Position numbers and translations under genes: made by a program. DNA of 64,000 bases from Xiphias gladius (lineage: Eukaryota; Chordata; Actinopteri; Istiophoriformes; Xiphiidae): positions 25,131,829 through 25,195,828 of the forward strand of contig NC_053418.1 of the NCBI RefSeq assembly GCF_016859285.1. Reading direction: 5' to 3'. Positions 39,870 to 62,800 of the stretch are shown here, one piece after another (the stretch's first letter is position 1; every line of letters begins with the position of its first letter). The notes below the pieces were generated by a model. The model was not told the DNA's origin, did no database searches, and saw nothing but the letters and a program-made list of their open reading frames with translations.

Positions 39870-42800
39870 GCAGAAGGTTACGGGTTTGAAATCTGCCGCA
39901 GCTCGTGTGTCTAAGATGAAGACTGCGAAGCTATCGAAGAGGCCTCTGTGCTCAGAGCACTCTGCTGAAACGTGTTCCTGTTGAAGCACAGGGAACATTT
40001 ATAGCCATGATGAAACACAGTAGGACAAGTGTAAAAACATTTCTTTGATTAAAAATTCCTGGCAGTGGTTTTAAAGAGCCATTATTGGACATTATAAACA
40101 ATCAACCGACAAAAATATTTTTGTCTCAAACACCAGCCAGTAGTGTGTTTTAGTAAAACCACCTATTCATGTGACCGTGAAATTTGCATTATGTATGCTG
40201 AGAGGTGTAGTGCTTCCTGTTGGATTTAGATGTACAGAATGTGATCATATGGGTTATGTAATCATTTTCAAGTTTAACAAACATATCTGCCATGAAATTT
40301 TGATACTAAAAAAATGCATGCATGTTCCTGTTATATTTTACCTGAATGACAGACTGTGATCGTTACATAGACGTTCTTGAAAGATCGGGTGCTAACATCA
40401 AATAAAGGAAACTTCAAGAAGAAAAATTTTGTGTGTAGTTAGATCATTTATGTACCTATGGGATGTGGATTAACACTAACCTAAACATTACTGCAAAATA
40501 TGATGATGATAACAGTGTACAAGAATTGCGCCATTAAGCTTAAGTATTATGCAATGAGTGGCAACCTTGGTTCAGGTTGCACTGGATTTAAAGGTACCCG
40601 ATAGAGTTTCTGACCTCTAAGAGAACTATGGAGTAATGCTTTTCGATTTTGCTTGCATCGTGCACACACAAGGGCGTACATGCCCACGCGCAAGCATGCA
40701 ATAAAAAACATGGATGTAAACAATGCGTGATTTACAATATTTAAAAAAATAGCTTTGCAGAAGTTTTGAGAGGAAGGAAATGCATTCAACACGTTTATCA
40801 GACCTCAAAGATACAGACAATGTGTTTGGTGAGTGTCACAACCCAGGGACACATATAAGGTGTAACTAAAAATATGTTTTTAGTTATTTTACATAACTAA
40901 AAGGAAAATTAACATAAAAACAAACTAAATACAACAAAACCAAAAGGGTTGGAGGCCAATGAAGAGGGAAGCACTATCTGAATACCTCCAACTTTTATAG
41001 TACAGCCAGACCAGGTGAGCTGAATTTCCCTGAATCCCTTCCGTCCACCACCGTCCTCCTGCAGGGAGAGGCCTACTCAGACAGGGTCATCACAGTGAGA
41101 AACACTGATTGACTTCTGTTTGTTTACAAGAAAACGTTACAGCAATCCTTTAAGGAACCTCCAAACCCAAATCTGTGTGAAGCCTGACATCTAGTGGCGA
41201 AAGCAGGACTGGTCTGTCCATCTGCCACGTGATTCTGTTACACTCTATAAACTGACAATAACAGACACCAAACACCAACCAACAGGAGATGGCCGGCGCC
41301 CGCTTCTTCATTTTGGTTTGAGGCTTGTTTACGCTTTCCAGCCGCAAGATTTAACAGGTTTTATGGAGACAAAATCTTGTGTTGCAGACTAAGTGATGCA
41401 TTTTAGGTTTATGAAGTACAGCGATAGTTAATGCAGAGCACTGTACTGAGTCGAGCTCGCAAATGGAATCAGCTTTTTCATTCATGCTTCACAATCACTG
41501 GCTCATTCACAGATGTGTGGCTACCGGCTGAGTAGTAACCTCCAATCGTGTTCATGTAGGTGACAGAACAGCCAACTTTTCACTATTACTTTGCCTCCTT
41601 ATGTGCTATATTTTTGGTATTGTTGATAATAAAAATCATGTTCATATAGGATTTTATTAAAGGGTATTAGTTCTTCCAACAGAATTCACATTGCAGAGTG
41701 TTCCCCCTCAAAGAGCATAGCCTTTATCATCAAATGTAACTCCACCATCATTTGCTTTAAATAAGTTTCTTGACATAAGTGTTTCTGACTGAACTAGTGG
41801 TTTTGTGATTGAACCGGTTAATTAGCAAGAATGGCAGTGTACACCAAGTGACCTAGAAAATCCGATAGAAAAGACGTACACTGCTGCCACGCTGTTTCAC
41901 TAATCAGGGAACTCTTGGACATGCAGTGCAGGATGAGTAACCTTAGCTTCCTGCTTACTCGGGTTGACAATTACTGTTGAAAAAACTTATGTTTACACTG
42001 TACCCTGTCCAGTTCTTGTCAGATTGGGGCTCACACAAAGACACATCTTCTGGTCTGGTCTTAGACTTGGACAGAGAGGTTTGGAGGCTGGCTGCTCTGA
42101 GGAACAGACCAGGGTTAATCAGTCCAGTCCAGCAGGCACTGGTGTGAGGCGGTAGCTTGCTGGCTTGAGTGACAGTGAGACCCTAGTTAGGACCCTGCTG
42201 GGCAGAGAGATAGAAGCTCACCAGACTTATCTCCCCCTCCCACGACACACCAACTGACATCCCCTCAGCCCCCACTACAGACCCTGTGGTAGGACGAAGG
42301 ACTTAAAGGGCCAGTTATATGTTTGTTGATTATAATAAAGAAACAATTGAGCCCCCTTTAATTTAATACATTAACAAAGTATTTTAAAGTCTTTGGACAA
42401 AGGTTAAGCTGCACCTTGATAATCATTTAACTTGGTTTACAATAGCAGTGTTATTCACTAAAATTAAGTTGTACTTAATAGAAGTAGTTCCTACGTCATG
42501 TAAATAAAGACCATTACCTAGCTATCATTTTTTTTTACACACATAGTAATGGTGTGGTTAACGTGCTTTTAAATGACAGTTATGTGCTACAAAATGACAC
42601 GTTTGTAAAAGGGCATCCAGCACTTTCGTTAGACTAAATATAGCCGTTATCAGCCCAGCAACATGAGTGTGCAGTTCACCAGGGTGAGCACAGAGCATAT
42701 CATTAACACATGTGAAGTGTAACTGAACGTGTCAGAGAATGACAGATGAAGCCGCAGAAACCATCAGCTGCAAGAAGACCATTGAGAACAGAAGTTGTTT

Positions 42801-42990
42801 CTCCCGGTGACCTCAGCTCACCCACTCACAGAGTCCCCGCAATCCTGGTTATCAAATGTGCTCAGCATAGTCATGGTCCACAGGACGGAAGTTAGAAAAT
42901 GAAAAAAAAGAAGATGGAGATGAGGAGGGTGAGCGTCTGGTGAAATAAAGAGAACGACAGGACAACACTTACAGAGGACTGACGAGAGAA
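39870..42990. other. Gap between the CaaX-tailed gene and susd1
   Basis: No gene supported. An AATAAA at about 40402 could end the upstream transcript. Stretches at about 40580-40840 and 41040-41350 look like diverged interspersed repeats. The remainder is unique AT-rich DNA. Confidence 0.5.
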
Positions 42991-42998
42991 ACACAACA

Positions 42999-52631
<9,633 letters not shown>

Positions 52632-52656
52632 CACCCCTCAGTGCTGATGTTCTTTA

Positions 52657-52662
52657 AATAAA
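52657..52662 (+). terminator. Polyadenylation signal of susd1
   Basis: AATAAA 26 bp after the stop codon, followed by a T-rich stretch and a second AATAAA at about 52710. Confidence 0.65.
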
Positions 52663-53639
52663 GGTCTCGATTTTCTACGTGTAATTTTGTACATTTTGTA
52701 AATAATTCTAATAAACCTTGTCTCTGCCTGTAATTCAATTACTGGATGCTAATATTTGCAGCAACACTGTCCGGAGAGCATCAATTTGTGTGTGTGATAA
52801 ACCTTTTGTCACATTTTCCATTATCAGAACCTACAGTAAAAGCCATGCTAGGCAGTGAAATCCCATTTATGGTTAACTCAGAGCCTGTTCAGGCTATGAT
52901 ATTAATAAAAGTTCAAAACCTGACAAAACGTAAACCGGAGGCGCTCTAAACTCGCTCCGTCAGAGCTCCCAGCTTGCATCAGTCTCCTGGCTCAGTCAGA
53001 GCTGGGCAAAGGGGCACTCTGTGAAACTGTGGACCCCCTGTCGAGAACCACACATCAGTTCTGACACAGAACGGGGCTACTGAACATAAATTCATGCATT
53101 AAATCATGTCATATCTTAGTTATAATATATAACTAAGCCAACCTTTTTAAATTGTGAACCCTTGTATTTTTCAATATTGACGTACTGTTTGAGTAAGCGA
53201 CCTATATCATAATAGTAATCCACATACTATAATGCAAATGGTCAAGAGTTTAAAAGGTATGTTCATGAAATAAATGTTTTACCCGACGTAATCCGGATTC
53301 AAGGAACATGATTAAAGCCACATTTACATTTTGTAGTCCCAGGGTACAGGTTCAGTGAGATGTGATAGAAACGAGAAACAAGGTGAGGGGATGTGCAGGA
53401 TTTAATAAAGAAGGCTGAGCATTTAGGAAATGAATGACTCCGAACACATATGGATGCGTGGCTATTGACATATGCAGAAACCCATGTCAGTCCTCGACTC
53501 TTGAAATATTCCATGGGTGAGATTAGTAAAAGTGAAATATGGTGTGGAGACGCCGGTAACAATTTACGGGGAAGCAGTTATACAGACATAACCTGATCTC
53601 TCATGTATCAGGTCTTCAAATGAAGATCAAGCTTCAAAC

Positions 53640-54800
53640 AGTGAGAAAGAATTTAAACCAAGAAAATGTTCTGGTTTTTTTTTTAAAGAAAGAAAGCTGA
53701 TGCTTGGAAAGTTATTAAATCAACAAAGAGAAATGCATGGAGACAGTTTTGCTCCACCGGACGAAAGGAAATTCAATGAAATGTTATGCAATATAAACAG
53801 TTGCCTGATGAGATTTTGAATGTTGTTTTAGCGTTGTTCAGTAAGATCTGGGAAGAAGGAAAAGCTCTGCAGTGGGTGGAAAAGTGCTTTGATACTTCCA
53901 TTTGTTAAACCAGGTAAGGATCTAGCTAATGCAGGTAAGTGTAGGCCTATAGCTTTAACCTTACATTTATGTAGATCAATAGAAGATATTGTTGTAAGAC
54001 TAGTTTAGCATTAAGCATTGATAAAGGATTGATAAACCCATGTCAAAGTGGTTTCTACGGTGGCCCATAAGGACAAAGCACATACAAATCCAGAAATATA
54101 ACAAAGACCAAAACACGTACAAGAGTGAGAGCACAAAGATTAACATAAGCTAACATAAGCCTTCATTAAGTTTTGATATCTTTTCAGGCGTGAAGGTAAC
54201 CATTTAAATTTCAAATATGTAGTCAGTTTATCCAAATAATGTCTGGAAATTTGCTCTGACGTGTTTGAGGATGCGAGGATGTATCGCTAATGGAAAAGAA
54301 AAAAACCTACAAAGACTGAACAGGATTCAGAACAGAGCTTTAAGGCTGTGTTTAGGGGCTACGAGAACAGCTCCAATAAATGCACCGTTAGTAGAAGCTG
54401 GTGAGTTGCTGTTACATTAGCCTCGTGGGTAAGACTGAAAGGTTTCAAATGAATGTTGGGAATACACAAACTTTATTGATGAGGGTTTTGGATGGATTAT
54501 AGGTAAGATAGCAGAAAAGTTTGATTTGAAAGAGTTAAAACTACAGCTCACCTGCAGTATGGAATAATGGTTCTCGTTGCATTCTCCCAGAACCACGCGT
54601 TAATTTACAGCTACTTGAAGAAAAGAAGAACTGTAGTTATATAGTTAAAGGTTATGTAGAAAGACAGTTTTCTAGGTTTATGACAATATATACAGATAGC
54701 ACCCAATAAGGGAAATTTGGGAATTGTTATATATAGTTTATGAGACTGTTGTAATCATTTTTGGTCTTCATTGGATCGAACTAGGGGTTTGTCAATAAAA
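53640..54800 (+). mobile_element. Decayed non-LTR retrotransposon (LINE), reverse-transcriptase fragments
   Basis: Fragments of a LINE ORF2: about 53820-53960 gives IWEEGKA...LPFVKPGKDLANAG with CRPIALT, the usual PKPGKD...YRPIALT block of reverse transcriptase. About 54300-54420 gives RIQNRALRLC and a TRTAPIN motif, as in the region downstream of the polymerase core. It has several frame changes and stops and no intact ends. I see neither the 5' ORF nor a tail repeat. The best guess is the I/Jockey-like group. Old and non-functional. Confidence 0.65.
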
Positions 54801-56283
54801 ATAATAAAAATCTCATGGCAGAAAAACACACACTGGGTTCCCTCTCATACTGGTGTTAAATAAAAAATGACCAAGCAAATAAACTGGCAAAGAAGGCTCC
54901 ACAATAACACAATAATGAAGTAATTAAAGTATTTTATGCTGGGGGAGAAGCAAAGTCTCTAAATGGAACAGCCATGATTAACCCAATGGCAGAAAGAATG
55001 GGATTCAGACACTACTACCAGACATTGCAGGGGAGACATTAGTATAAAATACAGAATCTGTTAATATAAGGCAGTTCAGAGGAGTAGAAGGGACAGTGTG
55101 AGAAATACATTTGTACTGGGCCTTTAAATGGGTTTTGCATCCGGAGCAGTTCCTTCCTATCCCCAGACAGGCACAGGTCAGTGTCCTAGCGATAACAAAC
55201 CTTCTCTAACGGGTTTGTTTACGGGTTAACAGGTACATAGAACTCATTACTGTTTCAACTGAAGTAAAAACATACAATAGCTAGAGAGTTAGCTAGAGTG
55301 TTGCTCGTTTTCACACAGCCTGAGATGTTCGCTGAAGAGTGGACGAGTAGGCCAAAGCGAAATATGGAGGCGATTTGTGAGCTCTAGCTACAGCAAACGT
55401 TAAGCGTGGAGAGTCACTGAGGACAAGATTAATTTTGTAATGCTGCAACCCTCAAAGTAATACGCAGGCTACAAATATTCCTCTGAAGAGAGTAAATACG
55501 TTACGGGAGGCGCTAAGGTAGTATTGACGCCGCCATAGGTCCAGTCGACTCGGACAGCGAAAACCAAGGTGCAATCTCCGACTAGGATTAGACAGTTTTA
55601 CATTAATGTTTTGTTTATCTGCAAACCTTAGCACCCTTATAGCTAGTGGGGCTTATTTAACCATTTGATGTAATTCGGCGTGCAGCTGTAAGCACTATTC
55701 ACCAAAATGTCATCTTTCTAGTTTACAAGATGCTCGACAATGTCACCACCCTGGGGCAGACCAGTTCACGTCAGCTAGATAACGTTTGTTCGGCATGGCA
55801 ATAAAAGTTGATTCAGTTCAGTTCCTTGTTTAACATTTGTTTGAGTAAATGAAGGCCAGACCCAAGAGTGGACAGTGTTCCCGAAAATAGCTATTTTGAA
55901 ACGTAACGGTGCTCAGTAGACTAACTAGCTCATTAAACAGACACAATTGTTTGTGTTAAATTGGCAGGTTTTTGAATAGAGTCTGGCTCTATGTTCTCTG
56001 TCTCATCCGATCCATGAGAGCAGCACGCGCCAGGTTTGATGAAGATTAGGTCATGGAGGACATGACTTAATGACGCACGTGGTGGTAGTTATATAACTTA
56101 GTTCATTGTCTTTAATTCTAAAATGGGATGTGTCTATCTTCATGCACAATATATATTTAATGTGATGTTTAAAGTTTAATTCAAATTTACACGATTTACA
56201 GTGTGCAACTGTTAAGGAGAGATCATACAATCTCTGTGTTTGTTCTAAACAGGTGCACTGCTAGTGCTGGCCTTCAGTTCACT
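54800..56283. promoter_or_regulatory. Upstream region of zbtb26
   Basis: No other gene seen. The zone 55360-55570 has scattered CG dinucleotides and is a likely promoter/first-exon area. The coding exon acceptor is TTTGTTCTAAACAG at about 56251, so at least one 5' non-coding exon lies in this interval. Its exact border is not determined. Confidence 0.4.
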
Positions 56284-57618
56284 ATGGCCCAGAACCAGGT
56301 GATCCTCCAGTTCCGATTCGCAACGTTTGGGGACTCCATGCTGCAGAAGATGAACCTCCTTCGACACCAGAGACGGTTCTGTGATGTCAATGTGCGCATC
56401 AACCAGCTGGAGGTCCCTGGTCACAAGGTGGTGTTTGCTGCTGGCTCTTCTTTCTTGAGGGACCAGTTCATCCTTCAGCAGGACTCCAAGGAGGTCCAGA
56501 TCTCCATGATCCAGGAGGCGGAGGTTGGCCGGCAGCTGCTGCTGTCCTGCTACACAGGCCAGCTGGAGTTCCCAGAGCTGGAGCTGGTGCATTACCTGAC
56601 AGTAGCCAGCTTCCTTCAAATGGGCCACATTGTGGAGCAGTGCACTCAGGCCCTCAGCAAGTTCATCAAGCCTCAGGCTGCACGCCCGCTGGAGGCGGAT
56701 GTGAATATGAGGGGGGAGAAGGGGGAGGAGCGTTTAGCCTCCCCGGCCCAGAGAGAGCAAGAGCACTCTCAGGTGCGGACTGTCCATCAGGAGGAGGAAG
56801 AGGAGGAGGAGGAGGAGGAGGAGGTGGAGCAGGTTGAGGAGGACAACAATGGCGACGATGATGACGACGACGACGACGATGACGATGATGATGTGATTAT
56901 ACAGCCTAAATCCCCGCTCCAGATTTTGAGCAGACGCCCAAGACAGGGTATGGTGGAGAATGACATCACAATAGTAAAGGTGGAGTCTGTGTCTGACGTA
57001 GCAGAAAACTCCATCACCGGTCACTTCCCCACCAGCCCTCCTGCTGCCCTCCACTCCCCGGAGCCCCAGCATTCGCTCATCAACTCCACTGTGGACAGTC
57101 GCAGCAGTGAGATGGCAGTTCCACCTGGCATGGCTGGATACCCACTCAGCCCCCCTCCTCCATCCCCTCCTGCAGAGAAACACGGCGCACACCAGAGGAA
57201 CTATGACAAGCCTCTGCAGTGGTACCACCAGTGCCCAAAGTGCGCCCGGGTCTTCCGCCAGCTGGAGAACTACGCCAACCACCTCAAGATGCACAAGCTC
57301 TTCATGTGCCTCCTGTGCGGAAAGACTTTCACACAAAAGGGCAATCTGCACCGACACATGCGCGTCCACGCTGGCATCAAGCCCTTCCAGTGTAAAATCT
57401 GCGGTAAGACCTTCACCCAAAAGTGTTCTTTGCTGGATCACCTTAACCTGCACAGTGGGGACAAGCCCCACCGCTGCAACTATTGTGACATGGTGTTCGC
57501 TCATAAGCCGGTTCTTCGCAAGCACCTCAAACAGATCCACGGGAAGAACAGCTTTGACAACGCAAACGAAGGCAGCCTGCATGATGGGGGGCTTGACTTT
57601 GATTTTGGACGAATATGA
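56284..57618 (+). CDS. zbtb26: Zbtb26, BTB/POZ and four-zinc-finger transcription factor, single coding exon, complete
   Basis: Nuclear DNA-binding regulator, 444 aa (human about 441). The start MAQNQVILQFRFATFGDSML follows an acceptor and aligns with the ZBTB26 N-terminus; the in-frame upstream ATG at 56203 lies before the acceptor and is rejected. BTB domain about 8-125 (FCDVNVRINQLEVPGHKVVF, AAGSSFLRDQF, GRQLLLSCYTGQLEFPELEL). The middle is disordered, with a Glu run then an Asp run (56790-56892), followed by the family motifs ITIVKVESVSDV and EPQHSLINSTV. Four C2H2 fingers occupy about 319-420: CPKCARVFRQLENYANHLKM, CLLCGKTFTQKGNLHRHMRV, CKICGKTFTQKCSLLDHLNL, CNYCDMVFAHKPVLRKHLKQ. The finger and linker sequence is nearly identical to human ZBTB26 rather than ZBTB6. 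BTB proteins usually dimerise and recruit corepressors; no target is implied by the sequence. Confidence 0.95.
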   Translation: MAQNQVILQFRFATFGDSMLQKMNLLRHQRRFCDVNVRINQLEVPGHKVVFAAGSSFLRDQFILQQDSKEVQISMIQEAEVGRQLLLSCYTGQLEFPELELVHYLTVASFLQMGHIVEQCTQALSKFIKPQAARPLEADVNMRGEKGEERLASPAQREQEHSQVRTVHQEEEEEEEEEEEVEQVEEDNNGDDDDDDDDDDDDDVIIQPKSPLQILSRRPRQGMVENDITIVKVESVSDVAENSITGHFPTSPPAALHSPEPQHSLINSTVDSRSSEMAVPPGMAGYPLSPPPPSPPAEKHGAHQRNYDKPLQWYHQCPKCARVFRQLENYANHLKMHKLFMCLLCGKTFTQKGNLHRHMRVHAGIKPFQCKICGKTFTQKCSLLDHLNLHSGDKPHRCNYCDMVFAHKPVLRKHLKQIHGKNSFDNANEGSLHDGGLDFDFGRI

Positions 57619-59809
57619 AGTCTGTGGACCTTTTTTTTTTTTTTTTTAGATTCGTTGGATACCATCAGTTATTTAAATGGGCATGACGCAGGTTGTACTA
57701 TGAGACATTATTCAAACGAGTCATCGTAAATTTAACAGTTCAAGAAACTGACAAAGTTTATATGAAGCTGGAGCATAAAGTCAATGATTGCATTATAAAA
57801 GACTGATGAGTGGACATGATGGCTGGTTTCCTAAAGTGTCAGCCTCATTTTGATTGCTTTAACTGGAGACCAGAAACATGAGAGACAATTTTTCCTACAT
57901 TTCACTGTAGTTTCATTACTGTGGACTATTTTTATTTTATTTTTTTAAATATACAATACATTGTAGATGCCTTCATATCATACTTGAAAATTCAGCACTG
58001 AAACACAAAACAATGACTGTACATCATTAGTTTTATTGATGATTTAACATGTCTTTGTGTCTAATGTGTCCAATGGTAAAAAAAAAAACATTACAGAATG
58101 AAAAATTTCCATTTGTATATTGTGTACAAAGTTTACTGTAGGCTGTCTGTCTTACCTATGTGAATAAGACAACATGGAGTTCATTAGTAAAAGAAACTTG
58201 AAAGAGGGTGGGTATAAAATATTTTATTGAAGGCAAGCTACACCAGTGACAAATGGGATGCCAAAGTGTCTATGTGAACTGAAATGGTTCTTTTATACAG
58301 ACTTTATATCTGAGGTACTATTGGACCAAAGTTACAGTGTATCTGTCCTGTGTTCATGAAAGTCAGTATATGTTATGAAATTAAAAACTGACTTTTTTTG
58401 GTTTCATGCTCTTACACACTTCTCTCCAACGTACATGAATATCAGAATTCAATATTTTGAAAATACAGTGCGTGCAAAACGTTAATGACGCAGTCCTGTT
58501 GTTAAATTTTGTAGAAAAGAAATGTTCAAAACAGAAGACTGAAATTGAATTTAAATTTTTTAGCATTCTCACTGTTGTGTAGTTTTTCATACACAATACA
58601 GAAGAATAACAAGCACAAATGTTTGAGCTAATACCCTTTTCGGTGTGTAGGCTTGGTTTTGCGAGCTTTTTAATCAGTTAGAGTTTGCAGTGTGAGTATC
58701 TGAAAGTGGCATGTAAATGTGTGGTGAGTTGTTTCAACAAAGGTTTCACTGTGTTTGCTGCAATCTATTCACTGAGTATCTTCAGACCAGTGAGTAGATT
58801 ACTAAAGAAGATTACACAGCAGTGTACTTTTTGCATGTTGAAGTGACAGCTTCAGCCTCTTGTCATGCTCCTTTCACAACACGAAACCATCAACTTGTGT
58901 CTTAAGCCTCATGCTGTATATTTACGATGTGGGTGTGTATTGTACAAGCACACGACTCAAGTTCAGTCCACAGACTGGAGTCGGTGCCAGGGACTGCACA
59001 GTTAGTTCACTGTTTCACTATCTACTTCTATCAAATATAGAAAAAGGGATGCACGTACAGTGATAGGTGATACCAACAACCTGTGGTTAGTGCAGTGTTC
59101 GACATGTTCCCATCCCCATGTATATGGTATCATGTACTGTATGTCCTGATTGTGGACCAACTAAAACATTCAAACTGGTGCTATATGTAGACAGCACTTT
59201 CCTTAACATTTGATATGGAAAGTGGAATTTCTTATCTGTTTCAATAGTTGAGTGTTTTTGGGAGGTTTAATTTACAACACACGAGTACACGGAAGTGCAA
59301 ATGTGCTGAAAAAAGGCAAAATGGCCAATTTTCATTTCAGGAATCAGTCAAGATAGTGGTAAAAGAACAAAGACATTTAAGGAGGTAAAACATAAGAAAA
59401 CATAAGACCTTGATAAGCAGCATTTTAGATTTTCCAGAGGTGTGGGTCACCTGAACAGCGCTCCCAATATAAAAAAAATGGCTATAAAATTCACTATCTC
59501 TTTTTAGTGTGTGACTATGATGCTGACCAGCTCTGTACAAACTGAGATTATTTTTTGCACTGAATCATCTCAGAGTCATTTATTATCACAATCGGAACTC
59601 GACAAGAAAATGTACACAGTTTTATTGTCCAACGTAAGAATACTGTGGAGGGTTTTTTTTAAACATACTTTATGTCCACAGTCCAACTCATGTAACATGA
59701 CAAAGACATGTTCGTGCATTGCATATGATTTGAATATAACAATTTGAATAAGGGCAGCTATGTCCACCTATCATTATTGCACAGTTCATCACTGGTGTTT
59801 GATGCAGCG
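57619..59809 (+). other. zbtb26 3'UTR and spacer to the P2X gene
   Basis: AT-rich, T run at 57631-57647 just after the stop codon, no coding exon. The 3'UTR end is not fixed; no single strong AATAAA stands out. Confidence 0.4.
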
Positions 59810-62800
59810 ATGACCAGGACTGCAGGTTACTGCAAGGGCTGTCTGAATTATGTGTTTGATTACGAAACACCAAAAACACTGGTCATTTCAAGCATACGTG
59901 TAGGATGTGTGTTCAGGTTCACCCAGCTCCTGGTGGTACTGTTTGTGGTGGGGTAAGTAAAGAACAAAAGTCAATGGGGGAACATTGTACTGGGGTGGAA
60001 TTTGGTAAAATGTGGCTCTAAAGCTAAATTATTCATGAAATGTTGTTGTGATCGTCTGTGTGGTGACTTGTGAGGTGATTGCATTGTTCAAGTATTACAC
60101 TGCTGTAAACCTGCAGGTATGTGTGTGTGGTGCAGAAGGCCTACCAGGAGACAGACAATATCATCAGTAGCGTCACTACCAAAGTCAAAGGTTTTGCCTT
60201 CACCAACACATCTGACATGGACCCCCGATTATGGGATGTGGCTGACTATGTTATCCCTCCTCAGGTATTTAAACACACACACAAACTTAATATCCCCTCT
60301 CTGTCCTGATTTGTTGTCAGTTGTATGGGCTATATGACCGGGCAATGGTGCTAAACTGATACACTGCGTGTTTTACTACTGTATGACATCGAGTCTTTCA
60401 TTGCCTTCTGACATGCGTGCTGCTCTTCTGACTACCAGGGTGACCATTCCTTCTTTGTGATGACGAATATGGTTGTCACTCCAAAACAAACTCAGTCACG
60501 TTGTCCTGAGGTGAGGCTTGGATGTCACATGATGTCCTATAATACTCAGACAATTTAAATATGAATGCAGTTTGTCGATTCACAACATTTCATTAGAGTT
60601 TAGGCTAAGTTTTAATGTGTATCTTTCAGGATTTCAGATAGTGAGTATTTTCATTCCTCATTAATCTGTAAATTATTGCTCCAACTAATCAATCAATCAT
60701 TTAGTCTAAAATATTAAAGAATAATTTGTCCATCCAAGTTTCCAGAGCTCAAGATCACATCTTTGAATTGCTTGTTTTATCCAACCAATAGCACAAAACC
60801 CAAAGATATCCTACTAAGGATGATGTAATCCTCACATTTGGAAAGCTGGACAAATCAACTAATCCATTAATCACTTCAGCACTATGATTTTGTAAGCTAT
60901 TGGATCAATTCAGCTTCATTGTCTTCAGCATGCATAAACACCCACTGGCTAAGGCCAGTAACTTTACTGACAAAGCGAAATGTTAGATACTGTAAATGCA
61001 CACACCCTGGCCTCACGCCAGCAGGGTTTCATTAGTTTTGGATGCTGATAATGCACTGACAGGTTAACACTGGCCATTTCTCCTCCAGCTTCCGAGTCCA
61101 TCAACAACTTGCGTGGATGATTGTGACTGTATCGAGGGACACAATGATCCTCGGGGCAGTGGTAGGCCTTTGACATATCAGCTTTAAATGCTGAAGCAAA
61201 TCGGGTAAATTTATGTAATACCATGCGCCAAACAGCAGCTGGCATTTATTTTCAACCCAGGTATACAAACAGGACTGTGTGTCAACTATTCCTCAACTGT
61301 CCAGACCTGTGAAGTGCTCTCATGGTGCCCTCTTGAAATAGAACCTGAGCTGCCCAAGTAAGAATAAATGCAATGGTATATTATTTATTAGCAAATACAG
61401 TATAATCTAGATATATGGCTTACTTGACATGTTGTTTCCCTGTCCCACAGACATGCACTGCTGTCTGCAGCTGAGAACTTCACTGTTTTGATCAAAAACA
61501 GCGTAACATACCCGAAGTTCAAATTTTACAGGTCAGTATACTGTGTCTGAACTTAGAAGAAAGCCCTGGAGGAGAGATGTAGGCTCTTATCAGCACAGTA
61601 TATGCAAACACATTGCTTTATTGTGTGCCATTTTATCAAGCATATGTCTTCCTTCCTCCACCAGAAGAAACATACTGCCACATATTAACTCCTCATACCT
61701 GAAGAGGTGTGAATTCAATCGTGCAACCGACCCTCACTGCCCCATATTCCGCCTCAAACACATTGTTTCAGAGGCTGGAGAGGAGTTTCAAGACATGGCT
61801 GTGAAGGTACACCCAGAGTTAAATATAACAACCATTTTTCCCCTCCACACATGCTCGTCTCTCATCTCCCGACCTTCAGTCGTCAGGTCTCTCACAAGTG
61901 ACTACAGTGTCTGTTTATCCACACTTATACACAGTTAGATAAAGAATGTACTTTTCAAGTTTTTGTATGTTTATAAAGGGTGGCATCCTTGGTATTATTA
62001 TTGACTGGACCTGTGACCTGGACCCGTGGGCAGGGAAGTGTTACCCCAAGTACAGCTTCCGCAGGCTGGACAACAAACACCCAGTCAATAACGTGGCCCC
62101 TGGATACAACTTCAGGTGAAACTATTTTTGACACCGCCTTCTTAAGCAATGGATGGAGCTGACAAAACTGAAAAAAAATGAACACTGCTTTTAGGTTCGC
62201 CAAGTATTACAAAACCCCAGACGGAGAGGAAACTAGGACCTTAATCAAAGCATATGGGATCCGGTTTGACATCATTGTATTTGGAACAGTGAGGACTGAA
62301 TAAATCTTATACTCCAATGTCTTTATCAAAAAGTGTGTTTTCTCTTTGCACTTACAATATCTTAGGGGTGGTTCTTCTTCTTTTCTTTTAGGCTGGAAAA
62401 TTTGGAATTGTACCAACTATTGTGAACTTTGGTGCGGCACTGTCGTTCCTCAGTCTTGTGAGTACACAAGTTTAGTCCCGCAACAATGGGGGGGCACTTT
62501 ACTGGCAAAAGTGATGATGGACAGAATTTGAGTGTTGTAATTATTTTACCTCAGGTTCCCGTAGTTTGTGACTGGTTTATCTTGACATGCATGAAGAAAA
62601 GAGATTTTTACAGCAAACATAAAACCACGTATCTGAATGACGATGCTGACCCTGACTCAGTGAGTGACTAATCCTTCAGTTTCACATTAATACATACATA
62701 CATTCCTCACCGCTGACAGCGATTGGTATTGAATTATTATTGCTTTCTTAAGGTCAATCGTTACTCCAGAGTTAATCGATTTCTTTCTATTTTTATAATG

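Noticed and set aside
56203-56283. Upstream in-frame ATG of zbtb26
   Set aside because: It lies before a good splice acceptor at about 56251, and the added residues do not resemble the family N-terminus.
56734-57582. Long minus-strand open frame across zbtb26
   Set aside because: A shadow of the conserved BTB/zinc-finger gene; the Leu/Val/Ile runs are the complement of its Glu/Asp codons.
57107-57649. 180-codon plus-strand frame overlapping zbtb26
   Set aside because: Out-of-frame reading of the zinc-finger exon, Ser/Thr-rich by codon shift, with no start context.
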